Shown here: piece after piece, positions 63,130 to 64,000 of the stretch
How the letters are laid out: each line of letters begins with the position of its first letter
How positions within the stretch are numbered: position 1 is the first letter of the stretch
From: Kalymmatonema hyalinum WJT4-NPBG1
GTDB taxonomy: Bacteria > Cyanobacteriota > Cyanobacteriia > Cyanobacteriales > Nostocaceae
Length of the DNA: 64,000 nt
NCBI GenBank assembly: GCA_019359075.1
Contig: JAHHIB010000018.1
Coordinates: 24,995-88,994 of the forward strand
Direction: 5' to 3'
Made by a program: the position numbers and the translations under genes
The notes under the pieces: generated by a model
Seen by the model: the letters and a program-made list of their open reading frames with translations, nothing else
Database searches by the model: none
What the model was told of the DNA's origin: nothing

Positions 63130-63603
63130 CTAAGTTGTCATTGCGACTTCAACATCTTCTTCTATTTTGGGTTTAGCTTCCTGAAACTCCCGACCTAGTT
63201 GAGCCAGTTGTTTTTGGTTCATACACTTACGGACAGCGCTAAAAATTTCCCTTTCTTCTTCTTGTACGTGGTGCTGAACCGCTTTTTTTAGCTCACTCAT
63301 TTTTGTTTTAAACTCAGATTCGGTCGGTTTGAGCATCTTGAGTTCTTCTAAAAGCGCTTTGGCTTGTTCGTGTTCTTCTTGGGCTTCTTGAATATATTTT
63401 CTCGTTTCTTCATACTCCTGCATTGCTGGGTAGAAGACAAATTCTTCAGCTCTTGTGTGCAAATTCAACACTTTGTAAATTTGATTAAAGTAATCATACA
63501 GTTTGGTGTTTTCAGCAGTTTCTATTTTTGCAAAGAGTTGCTCAACTTGACGATGCTCGGCTTCAATTAATGAAAGGATGTCCTCAGTTCTACCTGTAGT
63601 CAT
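63130..63603 (-). CDS. Hemerythrin HHE-domain protein
   Basis: The 157-residue four-helix protein has histidine/acid ligands EHRQVEQLF, HTRAEEFVFYPAM, EHEQAKALL and HHVQEEEREIF, as expected for a diiron hemerythrin site. Such proteins bind oxygen, NO or iron in the cytoplasm. The C-terminal tail (about 130-157) is acidic. The start ATG is preceded by AGGAG on the minus strand at 63612-63616. Confidence 0.9.
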   Translation of the reverse strand: MTTGRTEDILSLIEAEHRQVEQLFAKIETAENTKLYDYFNQIYKVLNLHTRAEEFVFYPAMQEYEETRKYIQEAQEEHEQAKALLEELKMLKPTESEFKTKMSELKKAVQHHVQEEEREIFSAVRKCMNQKQLAQLGREFQEAKPKIEEDVEVAMTT

Positions 63604-63850
63604 GGCTGTTTACTCCTTGTACTGTAGGTAACATTTAGATACTTCTCACTCTAGGTTTAGAACCATCTTGACTCACCAATTTATGACAAACTTATAACCT
63701 CAGCCATAATTTCAACACTTTTTTTCCAACAGTCAAAAATCAAGCTAGTTAGCAATTGCCTTTCTTCTATACTCTTCCTTAAGGTTTTTAAATTTATTTC
63801 TTATGAAAGATGAATAAAAAAAAATGCAATGTTTCAATTAATATTATCGG
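63604..63850. other. AT-rich intergenic stretch upstream of the hemerythrin gene
   Basis: No gene is recognised. The sequence is AT-rich with an A9 run near 63818-63826. It should contain the hemerythrin promoter. Confidence 0.5.
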
Positions 63851-63854
63851 CAAG

Positions 63855-64000
63855 ACGAATGGAAGGGCTTTAAGAAGTCAACAACCCAGGTCTAAAGACG
63901 CTGGGCTTCTAGCCTAAGTCCAAGGACAGTAGTTGACCCGACTAAGTACCTCGTGTACTACGTTATTGGCAAGTGTTCAAGTTCCTACCTACAGATGCGA
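63855..64000 (-). other. Stem-rich sequence at the window edge, possible IS200/IS605 end
   Basis: A CCCAG/CTGGG stem with an inner GTCT/AGAC pair (63891-63910) stands inside outer GTCAAC/GTTGAC arms (about 63877-63938). This is the type of structure seen at tnpB-side ends of IS200/IS605 elements, where the guide RNA scaffold is encoded. A tnpB gene would have to lie beyond the right edge on the minus strand. No coding part is visible, so the call is tentative. Confidence 0.3.

Overview
The window comes from a cyanobacterium. The octamer GCGATCGC (HIP1) is scattered through it, and it carries cyanobacterial marker genes: the RuBisCO assembly factor Raf1, the CemA-like proton extrusion protein PcxA, the MenG/UbiE quinone methyltransferase, an ssl1498-type light-harvesting-like protein, and DUF3143 and DUF2945 proteins. 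Dense short dispersed repeats, many serine/threonine kinases and STAND-type proteins, and abundant pseudogenes suggest a large-genome filamentous form (Nostocales-like); that placement is inference. No rRNA, tRNA or CRISPR array was seen.

Layout. 1-7.4 kb: the tail of an unknown gene, a structured non-coding stretch, aroQ, an ADP-ribosylglycohydrolase-like gene, a PgpH-type HD phosphohydrolase (c-di-AMP hydrolase family), an AraC regulator, a ferric-reductase-like membrane protein and a LOG-type phosphoribohydrolase. 7.5-10.7 kb: a mobile-element pile-up. An IS200/IS605 element has an apparently intact tnpA, but its tnpB is broken by an inserted palindrome and a frameshift. It abuts an ISAs1 element whose transposase is frameshifted at an A8 run. 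A nuclease-like gene remnant follows. 10.8-18.1 kb: DUF445 protein, menG, a 57-residue ORF, raf1, then a kinase, a haem-binding HAMP sensor and a PhnD-like lipoprotein that look like a signalling cluster. 18.3-24.8 kb: a secretion locus with an HlyD-type adaptor, a C39-peptidase ABC exporter and two double-glycine-leader proteins, one with a clear beta-gamma-crystallin signature. An NB-ARC ATPase lies next to it.

24.9-38.2 kb: housekeeping genes: clpC, rimI, lysA, cdaA (c-di-AMP synthase), uppS, then DUF3143, two J-domain proteins and dnaK, an M28 peptidase and a bestrophin-like channel. With the PgpH-type gene at 2.5 kb, synthesis and breakdown of c-di-AMP are both represented. 38.4-41.4 kb is a decay zone: a 5-oxoprolinase pseudogene, a light-harvesting-like gene without a normal start codon, an antitoxin-like gene with two stop codons and a truncated DUF3140 gene beside an intact DUF2945 gene.

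41.5-53.5 kb: FAD oxidoreductase, YaaW-like protein, O-antigen ligase-like protein, a second kinase, msrA, an AddB/RecB-like P-loop protein, pcxA, mltA and a PIN-domain protein. 53.9-58.5 kb: a minus-strand array of seven small secreted proteins, four of them paralogues with Asn/Gln-rich repeats, separated by related inverted repeats and facing a divergent XRE regulator. 58.5-64 kb: polysaccharide deacetylase, nucleoside phosphorylase, a small membrane protein, an S9 peptidase, a hemerythrin protein, and at the right edge a stem-rich sequence that may be the end of another transposon.

Across the window, dispersed repeats have entered coding sequences in frame (PgpH-like, O-antigen ligase-like, AddB-like and S9 peptidase genes, possibly lysA), and they create false N-terminal extensions on cdaA and on the gene after aroQ.
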